Shown here one piece after another: positions 1 to 9,112 of a stretch of 35,829 nucleotides of DNA. A model generated the notes under the pieces. It was not told the origin of the DNA. It did not search any database and worked only from the letters and a program-made list of their open reading frames with translations. This stretch comes from CAZCVI01 sp964502145 (GTDB lineage: Bacteria; Acidobacteriota; Aminicenantia; UBA2199): the NCBI GenBank assembly GCA_964502145.1, contig CAZCVI010000075.1:1-35829 (forward strand), in the 5' to 3' direction. How positions within the stretch are numbered: position 1 is the first letter of the stretch; each line of letters opens with the position of its first letter. A program made the translations under genes and the position numbers.

Positions 1-47
1 ATTTTTTTGTGGAAGTTGGCTTCGCGACGCGAAAACTCTAAATCATT

Positions 48-83
48 ATGGGAAGAATGGGAGTGATGGGAATGATGGGAGAG
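48..83. repeat. Tandem nonamer array, ATGGGAnnn x4
   Basis: Four consecutive 9-bp units all begin ATGGGA and vary in the last three bases. The same unit recurs at 9135-9179 inside a palindromic element. No enclosing inverted repeat is visible here. Confidence 0.85.
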
Positions 84-114
84 ATAACCCTTAACTTCAC
101 TCTTTTTCTTTTTT

Positions 115-150
115 AATCTGTCGAATCCTTTTAATCTGTGTAATCTGTGG
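115..150. repeat. Tandem nonamer array, AATCnnnnn x4
   Basis: Four 9-bp units in perfect register all start AATC; three read AATCTGTnn and one AATCCTTTT. The array lies just upstream of the promoter of the CDP-alcohol phosphotransferase gene and has the same period of 9 as the other intergenic arrays in this window. Confidence 0.75.
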
Positions 151-185
151 ATAAAAACAAAATGCAAGTATTCTCCACAGTCGAT

Positions 186-214
186 TTGAAATCGTCAATC
201 ACCTGTGTTATACT
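186..214 (+). promoter_or_regulatory. Sigma-70-type promoter for the CDP-alcohol phosphotransferase
   Basis: A -35 TTGAAA (186-191) and a -10 TATACT (209-214) are separated by 17 bp. Transcription would start near 221, leaving a leader of about 60 nt before the ATG at 281. Confidence 0.7.
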
Positions 215-280
215 TCTATCTTTGAACCATCGGAATATTGTGTCTGGTGCATATGGGAAAAATTGATTTTGATTGGATAA

Positions 281-1150
281 ATGCTAAAACGAATAGTACG
301 AGAATACAGAATATCATTGAAAGACACTGCCGTTGAAGAGGTGGTGGATTTGATTTTTTTTAGACCGCTGGCTTTTATACTGGTGAAAGCTATATATAGA
401 TTCCCTATCACGCCTAACCAGTTGTCCGTATTATCCATGATAGCGGGAATTGTCAGCGGGGTGTTTTATGCGATTGGCAATCGTCAGGGGTTTCTGATGG
501 GGGGGCTTTTTTATGGTCTGGCCCATGTTCTGGATTGTTGTGATGGCATGATCGCACGCTTAAAGAACTGCGGCACGCCTATTGGTCGTATTGTGGATGG
601 CTGGACAGATTATGTGACAGGCACAGCAGTTTATATTGGTTTGTTGATTGGTTTGCTTAATAGTTCCTTGCTTTTACCAGCTTCACCTTGGGTACTGATG
701 ATTCCTGCGGCTATTTTCTTGGCAATACATTCAATGGTAGTGGATTATTACCGGTTGGAGTTCTTGGCGCATGGATTGGGCAAAGCTAATTCTATCCGCG
801 AAGATATGGAAACCTTTTCGCGCCACATGGAACAATTAAAAAAAGAAAAAGGTCACTATCTGGAAATTCTGCTGCTGGCTTTTTATCTGGGTTATACACG
901 AATCCAGGTGAAACATGCAAAACCAGGGAAAAAATACGCGATGGCGGGATACTATGACGCGAATAAACGTCTGGTCTTCCTGTGGAACTGGATCGGCGCG
1001 GCTACGCATATCTTTGTATTGATTGTGGCGTCACTGCTCTATGAACCTAATCTCTTTTTCTTTTACATTCTGGGCGTGGCAAATGTCTGGATGCTGATTA
1101 TGGGGTTTATCCAGATCAAAACGAATCGTCATATCCTGGTAATGTCATAA
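281..1150 (+). CDS. CDP-alcohol phosphatidyltransferase family protein
   Basis: This is an integral membrane enzyme that would transfer a phospho-alcohol group from a CDP-alcohol (such as CDP-diacylglycerol) to an acceptor alcohol. The family signature DG-x2-AR-x8-G-x3-D-x3-D is complete: D88, G89, A92, R93, G102, D106 and D110. Several hydrophobic segments surround it, and the 289-residue length is slightly above simple members of the family. The frame is closed by a stop directly before the ATG at 281, so that start or a later one must be used; no strong ribosome site is seen. The acceptor cannot be inferred: it could make an inositol-phosphate, glycerol-phosphate or other phospholipid. The next gene, after about 90 bp, is an unrelated NTPase. 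Confidence 0.88.
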   Translation: MLKRIVREYRISLKDTAVEEVVDLIFFRPLAFILVKAIYRFPITPNQLSVLSMIAGIVSGVFYAIGNRQGFLMGGLFYGLAHVLDCCDGMIARLKNCGTPIGRIVDGWTDYVTGTAVYIGLLIGLLNSSLLLPASPWVLMIPAAIFLAIHSMVVDYYRLEFLAHGLGKANSIREDMETFSRHMEQLKKEKGHYLEILLLAFYLGYTRIQVKHAKPGKKYAMAGYYDANKRLVFLWNWIGAATHIFVLIVASLLYEPNLFFFYILGVANVWMLIMGFIQIKTNRHILVMS

Positions 1151-1161
1151 AAAAACGTCCC

Positions 1162-1189
1162 CACGAATTACACGAATTAACACGAATTA
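1162..1189. repeat. Tandem nonamer array, CACGAATTA x3
   Basis: Three exact copies of CACGAATTA lie at 1162, 1171 and 1181, with one extra A between copies two and three. A related, decayed sequence in opposite orientation lies at 34861-34892. Confidence 0.8.
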
Positions 1190-1244
1190 AAACTTTTCTA
1201 TTTACTGTAAAGTCTCACTTTGATAGGAGTTGAGGAACCTGAGA

Positions 1245-3431
1245 ATGCATAATTTACCGGTTACAACTAGGGGCGAGGAAAATTTTAGCGACTATGAATC
1301 GTTTGCTGCTTATTTGGAGACTCTAAAAGGGGAACTGGAAACATGTTATATCACGCCGAAACTAATGGAAACAAGAACGCGGCAGGATATGGACGATGAA
1401 ATGGAACTGGGCATGATGCTGAATCTGTTCGAGGATAAAAAACTGGCTCTGGAAATCGAACGGTTCATTAAACGGGAACGTGTGATTAGCGGGGCTACAC
1501 TACTACAAAATTACCACCATCTGGTGGTAGTGGGAGGACGGGGAACAGGTAAAACAACATTACTAAAATACCTGGCCCTGCGGTGTCATGAAGAGAATAT
1601 AGAAAAAAAGGCACGGGGAATGGTGCCGATTCTGCTGCCACTGGGTGTACTGATAAAAAACAATGGTCAGAGTTTAATAGCAGGCATCAATGCTGTCACA
1701 GCACATGTGGGGGAAAAGATTTTACAGAGCGGTAAATGTGTGCTGCTGTTGGACGGTTTCGAGCAATTGCTGACAACAGAGAACCGCCAACGGGTGGCTA
1801 AGGAGATTTTGGGTTTGGCGCACGATTACCGGGAATGTGCGATTATCGTTACTGCCATGGAAAGCGACTATTTGAACGAATTACCGGGGTTTCATAAATT
1901 GACGCTGTTGGGCTTCAATGAAAAGCAGATCAAACAGTTCCTTAACAATTGGTTTGATGTCTCCAGATCGGACGATGTACGGGGTATGGTCTCATTGCTA
2001 AATAAAAACGCATCACTGGGACAACTGGCGCGCAATCCCTTGATGATGACTATGCTGGCAACTATTTACGAGCGGGACAAAACACTACCCACAAAACGCA
2101 CGGAACTGTACGGACAGATATCGGAAATAGCGCTGCCTGGGTGGAAGAACCTGCAAAATCAGGAGCATACTTATTTTTTTAATGCATCATGGCAGGACTA
2201 TTTTACAGCACTGAAACTGAAACAAAGTGAAACTAGTTTAAACGTTATCCTGACACATCTGGATGAGCCGAATTGGGCAGGGGTTATTCTGTTTTATGCC
2301 GGATTGATGGGAGATGCGACGCTCTTGGTGCAAGGGATTTTAAACCGGGTGAATGAGGACAATTATTACATGGCTTATATTCTGGCTGGCAAGTGTATCG
2401 GGGAAGCGGGATGGGTCGATTCACAACTGGTGGATACGATTACAACTGAATTGTGGTCGCTATATCAGGACGATGTGGTGTTGGAAGCTTTGGGTTCGCC
2501 GATAGAGGTCTTGGCGGGAATAAAACCGGCGGGGTTGATTGACGAATTAATCGGGCAATTAAAAGATAAAGATCATGAAATTCGCAGTCATGCAGCACAT
2601 GTGCTTGAATCTTTGGGCGGAGCCAGAGCTGTGCCAGTACTTTTAGACGTATTGGCGCACGATAAAGATGGGTATACGCGGGGTGTGGCCGCAACAGCTC
2701 TGGGTTCGCTGGGAAAGAGGGAACAGGTAGTGCCAGTGTTGATTAAAACACTGCAAAAGGATAAAAACAGGTATGCACGCGCAGGTGCAATTGAAGCGTT
2801 CCGCTCTTTAACGTGTATTGAAGCTATCCCTGTTCTTATGGATAAACTTAAAACAGATAAAAACGATTATGTGCGTAGCGGAGCCGCAGATGCTTTGGGC
2901 ACGATAGGAGTAGGCGATGTGATACCGGTTCTGGCCGAGGCATTGGCGCATGATGCTTCAATTGATGTGCGCATGAGCGCGGCAGAAGCGTTGGGTGCGC
3001 TAGGAGATGGGAAGGCGCTGTCGGCATTGACTGAAGCACTTAAAAATGATGCTGATTGGCAAGTGCGGGTTCGTGTTATTGGGGCTTTGGAAGAGTTGGG
3101 ATATGAAGATGCGATTCCTATTTTGGCGGAAGCATTAAAACATGATAAAGACTGGAAAGTTCGGGTTAATAGTATAGCTGGACTCTGCGTGTTGGGTTGT
3201 GTCGCAGCAGTTCCTGCATTGGTGGAAGCATTACAATGGGATCATCACGGCTTTGTCCGCTACCGTGCAGCAAAAGCATTGGGAAAAATCGGCGACGAAA
3301 GAGCCATTCCTATACTAAAAAAAGCCATGACTGTCAAAGGTACAGGTGTAGATAAATTTATTAAAAAAGCAGCCCAACAATCATTCGAAAAAATTAGCTT
3401 CCGCTTAAGGGAAGAGAATTGGATTGAATAA
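1245..3431 (+). CDS. NACHT-type STAND NTPase with C-terminal HEAT repeats
   Basis: This is a signal-transducing NTPase. From the ATG at 1245 the protein has 728 residues. A Walker A loop GGRGTGKTT lies at 97-105, and a Walker B strand VLLLDGFEQ at 166-174 has the hydrophobic run and D-G-x-E typical of NACHT proteins. A NPLMMTMLA helix and a WQDYFTA segment match the NACHT winged-helix region. From about residue 430 to 710 there are roughly nine HEAT/PBS-lyase-like repeats of 31-32 residues (pattern A-x-PVL-x-x-AL-x-x-D), the likely ligand-sensing platform. A TTG at 1230 is also open, but AGGAG touches it directly, whereas GAGG at 1232-1235 sits correctly for the ATG. Bacterial NACHT proteins are known from antiphage defence; here no effector domain is visible at the N-terminus, so that role is inference. 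The next gene starts 27 nt later. Confidence 0.87.
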   Translation: MHNLPVTTRGEENFSDYESFAAYLETLKGELETCYITPKLMETRTRQDMDDEMELGMMLNLFEDKKLALEIERFIKRERVISGATLLQNYHHLVVVGGRGTGKTTLLKYLALRCHEENIEKKARGMVPILLPLGVLIKNNGQSLIAGINAVTAHVGEKILQSGKCVLLLDGFEQLLTTENRQRVAKEILGLAHDYRECAIIVTAMESDYLNELPGFHKLTLLGFNEKQIKQFLNNWFDVSRSDDVRGMVSLLNKNASLGQLARNPLMMTMLATIYERDKTLPTKRTELYGQISEIALPGWKNLQNQEHTYFFNASWQDYFTALKLKQSETSLNVILTHLDEPNWAGVILFYAGLMGDATLLVQGILNRVNEDNYYMAYILAGKCIGEAGWVDSQLVDTITTELWSLYQDDVVLEALGSPIEVLAGIKPAGLIDELIGQLKDKDHEIRSHAAHVLESLGGARAVPVLLDVLAHDKDGYTRGVAATALGSLGKREQVVPVLIKTLQKDKNRYARAGAIEAFRSLTCIEAIPVLMDKLKTDKNDYVRSGAADALGTIGVGDVIPVLAEALAHDASIDVRMSAAEALGALGDGKALSALTEALKNDADWQVRVRVIGALEELGYEDAIPILAEALKHDKDWKVRVNSIAGLCVLGCVAAVPALVEALQWDHHGFVRYRAAKALGKIGDERAIPILKKAMTVKGTGVDKFIKKAAQQSFEKISFRLREENWIE

Positions 3432-3458
3432 TCTTTTGAATTATGATATTTTATACAC

Positions 3459-6362
3459 ATGCAACAGGATAAACAAAACGAAAAAACTATTTTCTTGACC
3501 GGTATATTATGCTTTGTTTTTTTTCTTTCCGGGGCTTCCGCGCTCATTTTTGAATTATTATGGTTCAAATTAGCCGGCCTGACTTTTGGGAACAGTGTCT
3601 GGGCAACCGCGTTGGTGTTATCCGGTTTTATGGGTGGATTGGCATTGGGCAGTGGCTGGGTCGCCTTTAAAGGACATCGGATTGAACAACCACTCCGTTT
3701 TTACGCCTTGCTTGAAGTCACTATTGCGGTTTTTGGATTCTTTTTAGTGCTTATTTTTCCCCGTTTGACCCAGACCTTTCTGCCTGCCTATCGAGTGCTC
3801 TCGCACCATCCCTTTTTACTTAATTCCTTTCGCACTATAGCCGCATTTATCCTGCTGGTGTTACCAGCCGGGGCCATGGGTGCCACATTACCATTGTTAG
3901 TCAAGGCTTTATATAAAAAAACACCCAGTTTTGGGCAAGTGTTGGGCGTGTTGTACGGCTGGAATACTTTCGGGGCAGTGGCAGGAGTGCTGGGCGGCGA
4001 ATTGTTTCTGATTAAATTCTTCGGTCTGCGCGGCGCAGGGTTAATGGCCGCTTGCTTAAACCTAACAGCGGCTTCGATTGTCTTTATTATTTATAAAAAA
4101 CAAAAAAACACACAAGCGGCTACCACCACCCCGATAGCCGGGAAATTTATCTTCTCACGTGTGATAATCCGTGTCTTGGGGGCCAGTTTTTTTTCTGGGT
4201 TTATACTGCTGGCGTTGGAAGTAATATGGTTCCGCTTTTTAGTGCTGTTTTTTATTGCCACCAGTTTGAATTTCTCCATCATGTTAACCATGGTTTTATT
4301 GGGAATCAGTGCCGGTGGCTTAATAGCTGGAAAATTATACCGCCGCTATCCCGATGCCCATCGCTTTCTTGTTCCTGTGCTCGCCTTTAATGGCATACTG
4401 ATCATTTTACTCTATACCAATTTTAACTCTGTTTATTATGCTAGCTTGGGTTTGGGGAATAATCTGCAACTCGTACTGGCTGCTCTGTTTTTAATATTTC
4501 CCGTTTCCTTTATATCCGGGACTATTTTTATTATGCTGGGTAAAAAATTACATGAACAGATTCCATTGGAAACAAGTGCTTCAGGGTTCTTAACAGTCGC
4601 CAATACAACGGGGGGCATGGTGGGGTCATTGGTGGCAGGGATGGTTTTGATTCCTTATCTGGGCATAGAAAAATCTTTTTTTGCACTGGCGCTGGGTTAT
4701 GGTGTTGTCATTTCCCTGCTCTATTCGCGCCAGAAACAGGAAAACTCGCCACGGACTAAAGTATCGCTGGACGGGTTGTTGATTGGGACGTTTTTATTAT
4801 GTCTGGTTATTTTTCCCTTTGGGTTCATGCATTCGAAATATCTAAGGATACCAGTGGCACCCTTTTTAGCGGGCGGAGAAAAACTGATGGTGATTCGGGA
4901 AGGGTTAACGGAAACAATTCAATATTTACAAAAAGATATCTTCAATAAATCGTATTATCACCGGTTGGTGACCAACAGCCATTCCATGTCTAGCACGGGC
5001 TTAAAACCAAAACGGTATATGAAGTTATTCGTTTACCTACCCACAGCGATTCATCCGGGAGTAGAGGATGCGTTGTTGATTTGTTTTGGTTGTGGGTCCA
5101 CAGCCAAGGCGTTGACAGATACGAAGAGCTTAAAAAACATCGAGATCGTGGATATTTCCAGGGATATAATCAAAGAAAGCCAGGTCGTTTTTCCTGACCC
5201 ACGCGAAAACCCTGTTTATGATCCACGTGTCAAGAACCATGTGGAAGATGGCCGCTTTTTTCTATTAACACGTGAGCGGAAATTTGATTTGATCACAGCA
5301 GAACCTCCGCCACCGAGTGATAGTGGGATTGTGAATCTATATACGCAGGAATATTTTCAATTGATCTATGATCGCTTAAAAGAGGGGGGTGTGGTTACCT
5401 ATTGGTTACCGGTTTACCAATTGAGCGTGGCCGAATCCAAATCCATATTAAAAGGGTTTTGCAATGTGTTCAAGGAGAGTTCGTTGTGGAAAGGGTCGGG
5501 TTATGAATGGATGATGGTCGGCGTAAAGAATCCGCAAAAGGCAGTTTCCGTGGCACGTTTTAGTCGTCAATGGGTGGACCCGGTAGTGGCAGCAGAAATG
5601 CAAGCGCTGGGATTTGCAAGTCCCGAACAATTGGGCGCGTTTTTTATTGCCGATGGGCCGCGTTTACAGGAGTGGATTTCTGCAAGTTTGCCTTTAATTG
5701 ATAATTATCCTCAACGGCTCTCTTCTGACGTTAAAATTCGCCCGGATGGCGAGTACCTTCGTTTCATGGCGAGTAATGCAGCCAAGGAAAACTTTATGAA
5801 CAGTCCTTCTATTGCCAAAATATGGCCGGCTGAGTTGCGGGAAAAAACCGGTGCCTATTTTGCAGCGGCGCATATCATCAATGAACTGGTTACGCCGCCA
5901 GAGTGGCGGCAATATACAACGTCTTCCTATTTGCATCAATGTCTGACCGACCCCTTGTTAGCCCGTTATGCGCTTTGGGTATTGGGCAGTGATTTATATG
6001 CGCAGAATATTCTGACCCGGTTCTTGGCAGAGAATCCGCGTAAAAAAAAGCCCAGTCCTGAAATGTTTATTCATCTCGCTTCGGCGGCATTGCAAAACAG
6101 GGATTTTCCTCTGGTGGAATACTATTTAAATTTGCAGGTCTCTTTTGGGATGGTCACGCATTCATTAAATGATTTTTCCTCTTTTGATCTGTGTACGGTT
6201 CGTCTCTACTTATTATACCTGTCAGGGAAAAAAGCACAGGCGCCAGCCGTGGTCACGGAGTATCTGAATTATGTTAGGAATAAAAGCGGCCAAGCCGAGA
6301 TGGAGAAATTAAAAGGCATGATCACCCAGTATCTCAACTGGCTGGAACAAAATTTTAAGTAA
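3459..6362 (+). CDS. Multi-pass membrane protein fused to a spermidine-synthase-like domain
   Basis: This 967-residue protein has an N-terminal membrane domain (about residues 10-460, twelve or more hydrophobic segments) followed by a class I SAM-fold spermine/spermidine-synthase-like domain (about 480-740). The nucleotide motif is ICFGCGSTAKAL near residue 543; IEIVDIS follows, then ITAEPPPPSDSG near residue 610. Fused MFS-like/spermidine-synthase proteins are a recognised family. Many probably do not make polyamines, because the usual catalytic Asp is replaced, as seems true here with EPPPP. A helical tail of about 220 residues (740-967), somewhat TPR-like, extends beyond the enzyme domain. 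It begins 27 nt after the NACHT gene, so cotranscription is likely. No good ribosome site is visible before the ATG. Substrate unknown. Confidence 0.83.
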   Translation: MQQDKQNEKTIFLTGILCFVFFLSGASALIFELLWFKLAGLTFGNSVWATALVLSGFMGGLALGSGWVAFKGHRIEQPLRFYALLEVTIAVFGFFLVLIFPRLTQTFLPAYRVLSHHPFLLNSFRTIAAFILLVLPAGAMGATLPLLVKALYKKTPSFGQVLGVLYGWNTFGAVAGVLGGELFLIKFFGLRGAGLMAACLNLTAASIVFIIYKKQKNTQAATTTPIAGKFIFSRVIIRVLGASFFSGFILLALEVIWFRFLVLFFIATSLNFSIMLTMVLLGISAGGLIAGKLYRRYPDAHRFLVPVLAFNGILIILLYTNFNSVYYASLGLGNNLQLVLAALFLIFPVSFISGTIFIMLGKKLHEQIPLETSASGFLTVANTTGGMVGSLVAGMVLIPYLGIEKSFFALALGYGVVISLLYSRQKQENSPRTKVSLDGLLIGTFLLCLVIFPFGFMHSKYLRIPVAPFLAGGEKLMVIREGLTETIQYLQKDIFNKSYYHRLVTNSHSMSSTGLKPKRYMKLFVYLPTAIHPGVEDALLICFGCGSTAKALTDTKSLKNIEIVDISRDIIKESQVVFPDPRENPVYDPRVKNHVEDGRFFLLTRERKFDLITAEPPPPSDSGIVNLYTQEYFQLIYDRLKEGGVVTYWLPVYQLSVAESKSILKGFCNVFKESSLWKGSGYEWMMVGVKNPQKAVSVARFSRQWVDPVVAAEMQALGFASPEQLGAFFIADGPRLQEWISASLPLIDNYPQRLSSDVKIRPDGEYLRFMASNAAKENFMNSPSIAKIWPAELREKTGAYFAAAHIINELVTPPEWRQYTTSSYLHQCLTDPLLARYALWVLGSDLYAQNILTRFLAENPRKKKPSPEMFIHLASAALQNRDFPLVEYYLNLQVSFGMVTHSLNDFSSFDLCTVRLYLLYLSGKKAQAPAVVTEYLNYVRNKSGQAEMEKLKGMITQYLNWLEQNFK

Positions 6363-6400
6363 TAAGTAAAAGCAATAAGAAATAAAGGAGTCAAGCGACT

Positions 6401-6571
6401 GTGAAATACAAGGTTATTCTCATCGAGTCCGACGAAGGAGTGGCAGCAAGTTGTCCTCAATTATGTGGCTGCCATTCCCAAGGTACAACAATCGCGGATG
6501 CTTTGGAAAATATTAAAGATGCAATTAGAGAATGGTTGGATGCCGAGAAAGAAGAAATATGTCTCTTATGA
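6401..6571 (+). CDS. HicB-like antitoxin domain protein, orphan
   Basis: This 56-residue frame starts at GTG, with AAAGGAG ten nt upstream (6384-6390). It begins VKYKVILIESDEGVAAS and continues with CPQLCGCHSQG, then T-I-x-D-A-L-E-N-I-K-D-A-I-REWL. This is the compact HicB fold: strand, strand, a glycine turn and a helix. HicB proteins neutralise the HicA mRNA interferase. No HicA-like frame is seen on either side: the upstream gene is the membrane/spermidine-synthase protein 38 nt away, and the downstream gene is convergent. There is no C-terminal DNA-binding domain. It may be a solitary HicB-like protein, a common situation, or the remains of a toxin-antitoxin pair. Confidence 0.75.
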   Translation: MKYKVILIESDEGVAASCPQLCGCHSQGTTIADALENIKDAIREWLDAEKEEICLL

Positions 6572-6599
6572 CCAACCTTGCAATTTGAATGTTTCTGTA

Positions 6600-7508
6600 T
6601 TATGTCGAGGCATTTGAGGTCGTCTTGGAAACGGCAGAGCGTATAATCGGATTATTTCTTATGCGCTTCAAATTAAATAATAAATAACCAACCGTCATCA
6701 GTAAGAACAGATACGGTAGTCCTAGCACTATTAATGGTTGGGAAAAGGGGATCCACTTTGTACCACTATAAATAAACCCAAAGATGGGCGAGAAGACTGA
6801 AATAAAACCAAGAATAGCCATTGATAACATTGAAGGGCCAAACATTTCATCTCTTGGTAAAAGACCTGACCAAAGCGATGATTCCCATGAAAGTACAAGG
6901 CGGCCAAATTTTGCATTTATTCTGGCCTCTACTTCTGAAGCGATGAAATATGCCACACGGTGACATCGCATGGCCTCACCAATCCAAATCAATAGAATGA
7001 ATGAACATAAAAAAGGAACTATCCCTGAATAAATGGTATAAATCAAAAATTTTTTCCCAAGCGGATCATTGATCGTGAGTGAACCACCTATGATTGCGCC
7101 GATTGCAGCAATTCCTAAAAGCATAACTTGAGTACGATTGTTAATCGTATTAAGGCTTTCTTGCCGCAAGCTTTCGTACTGGGCGATTAGTGCTAGCGTT
7201 TCTACCGTATCCTGTTCTTCCCATTTTTTTCCTGAGTCCTTCTCGTAATCAACACGCCGTGCAGACAGTTGAGATATAGTCTGAAATTCCTTTTTGGTGC
7301 GGACAGTGAACAGCGACAAAAGTCGATTTAGGTTATTTTTTTCATCCTTATTTAAGTCGGTGGCCGAATAATCACTTGAAGCATTCGCAATTGGCACATC
7401 TTCATTTGAAATTTCTATAGTAGATGAAGGTCTAGTCTTTTTCTCCTTGGTTGACGGCTTCAAAAATGATGCCCAAATATTTCGGGAATTTTTCTTTTTT
7501 GTTTTCAA
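6600..7508 (-). CDS. Four-helix membrane protein of unknown function
   Basis: I do not recognise a named family. The N-terminal 100 residues are polar, lysine/serine rich and probably cytosolic. An amphipathic stretch follows (ETLALIAQYESLRQESL), then two hydrophobic hairpins: about residues 125-180 and 220-280 from this start. A helix-loop pattern of this type recalls two-transmembrane sensor-effector proteins such as SLATT, but that is only a resemblance. I place the start at the TTG at 7508 because AAGGAG lies six nt before it. An upstream TTG at 7532 would add eight residues but has no ribosome site. It has its own promoter (7569-7597) and converges with the HicB-like gene. Confidence 0.7.
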   Translation of the reverse strand: MKTKKKNSRNIWASFLKPSTKEKKTRPSSTIEISNEDVPIANASSDYSATDLNKDEKNNLNRLLSLFTVRTKKEFQTISQLSARRVDYEKDSGKKWEEQDTVETLALIAQYESLRQESLNTINNRTQVMLLGIAAIGAIIGGSLTINDPLGKKFLIYTIYSGIVPFLCSFILLIWIGEAMRCHRVAYFIASEVEARINAKFGRLVLSWESSLWSGLLPRDEMFGPSMLSMAILGFISVFSPIFGFIYSGTKWIPFSQPLIVLGLPYLFLLMTVGYLLFNLKRIRNNPIIRSAVSKTTSNAST

Positions 7509-7568
7509 AACGCACTCCTTATTGTTGTTCAATCCAATTCAATTTATTGAATTCTTTTATAAAAATCT

Positions 7569-7597
7569 ATTCTATCAGTTTTCCCATCTCAAATCAA
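7569..7597 (-). promoter_or_regulatory. Sigma-70-type promoter for the four-helix membrane protein
   Basis: On the minus strand, -35 TTGATT (7592-7597) and -10 TAGAAT (7569-7574) are spaced by 17 bp, giving a start near 7562. It follows immediately after the transporter's terminator hairpin. Confidence 0.65.
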
Positions 7598-7605
7598 GAG
7601 TGTAG

Positions 7606-7638
7606 AAAGTAAAAGCGGCAAGATGCCGCTTCTACTTT
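7606..7638 (-). terminator. Probable intrinsic terminator of the DcuC/YfcC transporter gene
   Basis: The inverted repeat AAGCGGCA (7613-7620) / TGCCGCTT (7624-7631) is extended by further A-T and G-C pairs with one mismatch. On the minus strand the stem ends in CGCTTTTACTTTC, about ten bases beyond the stop codon of the transporter gene. Confidence 0.65.
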
Positions 7639-7647
7639 TCAAACAGA

Positions 7648-9066
7648 TTAATTCCAATTCATCAGCACCGGTGGAATCAACAGAATAAATCCTACCAAAA
7701 ACAAGATTAACAACAACGGCAAGAACCACTTGGCCCATTTTTCCCAAGAGATTTTTGCCATTCCCAGCACCGCCATGGTCACACCGGAAGTGGGTAGAAT
7801 AGGATTAACAAATTCACAAAGCTGAAACGCCAACACCGAGGTCTGCCGCGTCACTCCTACTAAATCACTCAACGGTGACATAATCGGCATCGTTAATGTC
7901 GCTTGCGCCGTTCCTGAATGAATGAAGAAATTAATCACCGATTGCGTCAGAAACATCATCTGCGCCACCAGTATCTTGGGAAATGACGAGAGCAAGTTAG
8001 ACACATAATAAAGAATCGTATCCAATATCTGCCCCTCTTGCATAATTACTAATAAAGCGCGACCACACGCGATGATAAAAGCCACGTTCATCATGTCTTT
8101 CGCCCCGTTAACAAAGTTCGTGGCAATTTCCCCCGCATTCATCTTGCCCAGGAACCCCGAGATAATACCCAAAGCCATAAATAATGCCGCGATTGGCATG
8201 ATGTACCATTTTTCTACCAGCACTCCATAAATCAATAGCAGAATACCCAAGCCGAACACGATTAAAATAGCACTGTGTCTCCAGTTCCATTGGGACGTGT
8301 CGATTTGATTCGTTTCCGCGTGAAAAATCCATTGTTTATCCTGTTCATAGACTGGACTCGCTTGCGGGTTCTTTTTGATTTTATTCGCATAGACCATCAC
8401 AAAGGTAATAATCACCGAAGTACCCACGACCCACACTACTAAACGATATGCTAATCCCGAATAAATAGGTAAATCTGCCAAGCCCTGGGCAATACCCACG
8501 GTAAACGGATTAAAAAAGGCTGCCGCAAACCCTGCGGCTGCTCCTAAAAAAGGAATGGCTACACCTACAATCGAATCATAACCCATAGAGATCGCCAGGG
8601 GAATAAAAACCAAGACAAAAGGAATCGTTTCCTCGCACATGCCAAAAATCGCGCCAGCCAGGGAGAAAACTACCATCAATGCCGGGATGACAAAATGTTG
8701 CAGTTTCGGACGCGCCGCAAAAGAATCCGCCATACGTTTGATCGCCATATCAATAGCGCCCGTTTTTTGGATCACCATAAACGCCCCGCCAATAATAAAA
8801 AGGAAGGAAATAATCTCTATGCCACCACTAAACCCTTTTATCGGAGCCAGTAGTAGTTCTTCAGGGCCAACCGTTTTCTTTTCCACGAATTGGAAAGAGC
8901 CTGGTACAGTAAGCGTGCGATTGGTTCCGTCGATTTCCTTTTCCACTCTCTGGAACGTCCCCGAAGGAATGACCCATGTCAGTGCATAGACCATAATTAC
9001 CAGGATATAGATCAGAACCAATGTATGCGGCAGTTTAAATTTTCGTTTCTTTTTTTCTTCGTTCAT
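7648..9066 (-). CDS. DcuC/YfcC-family membrane transporter
   Basis: This is a 472-residue integral membrane carrier. Its segments match the YfcC branch of the C4-dicarboxylate/basic amino acid carrier superfamily. After a charged cytosolic N-terminus, the first membrane helix begins at residue 12. A large exposed loop (GTFQRVEKEIDG onward) follows. Conserved stretches include GGAFMVIQKTGAID, FGMCEETIPF, and FFNPFTVGIAQGLADLPIYSG. The C-terminal half repeats the fold around FIHSGTAQATLTMPIMSPL. About eleven or twelve hydrophobic helices can be counted. The substrate could be a dicarboxylate, arginine/ornithine or a peptide; the sequence does not say. The divergent neighbour is a carboxyltransferase of oxaloacetate type, which makes a C4 acid plausible but unproven. 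The start is fixed by the topology, because the next Met lies inside the first helix. Confidence 0.88.
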   Translation of the reverse strand: MNEEKKKRKFKLPHTLVLIYILVIMVYALTWVIPSGTFQRVEKEIDGTNRTLTVPGSFQFVEKKTVGPEELLLAPIKGFSGGIEIISFLFIIGGAFMVIQKTGAIDMAIKRMADSFAARPKLQHFVIPALMVVFSLAGAIFGMCEETIPFVLVFIPLAISMGYDSIVGVAIPFLGAAAGFAAAFFNPFTVGIAQGLADLPIYSGLAYRLVVWVVGTSVIITFVMVYANKIKKNPQASPVYEQDKQWIFHAETNQIDTSQWNWRHSAILIVFGLGILLLIYGVLVEKWYIMPIAALFMALGIISGFLGKMNAGEIATNFVNGAKDMMNVAFIIACGRALLVIMQEGQILDTILYYVSNLLSSFPKILVAQMMFLTQSVINFFIHSGTAQATLTMPIMSPLSDLVGVTRQTSVLAFQLCEFVNPILPTSGVTMAVLGMAKISWEKWAKWFLPLLLILFLVGFILLIPPVLMNWN

Positions 9067-9072
9067 CTATTC

Positions 9073-9101
9073 ATTATAGTAAAGATATTCGCTAATTTCA
9101 A
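9073..9101 (-). promoter_or_regulatory. Near-consensus promoter giving a leaderless transporter mRNA
   Basis: On the minus strand, -35 TTGAAA (9096-9101), a 17-bp spacer and -10 TATAAT (9073-9078) are seen. Only six bases (GAATAG) separate the -10 box from the ATG at 9066, so the predicted +1 falls on or beside the start codon. No ribosome site is present. Confidence 0.75.
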
Positions 9102-9112
9102 GTCTAAATTTT

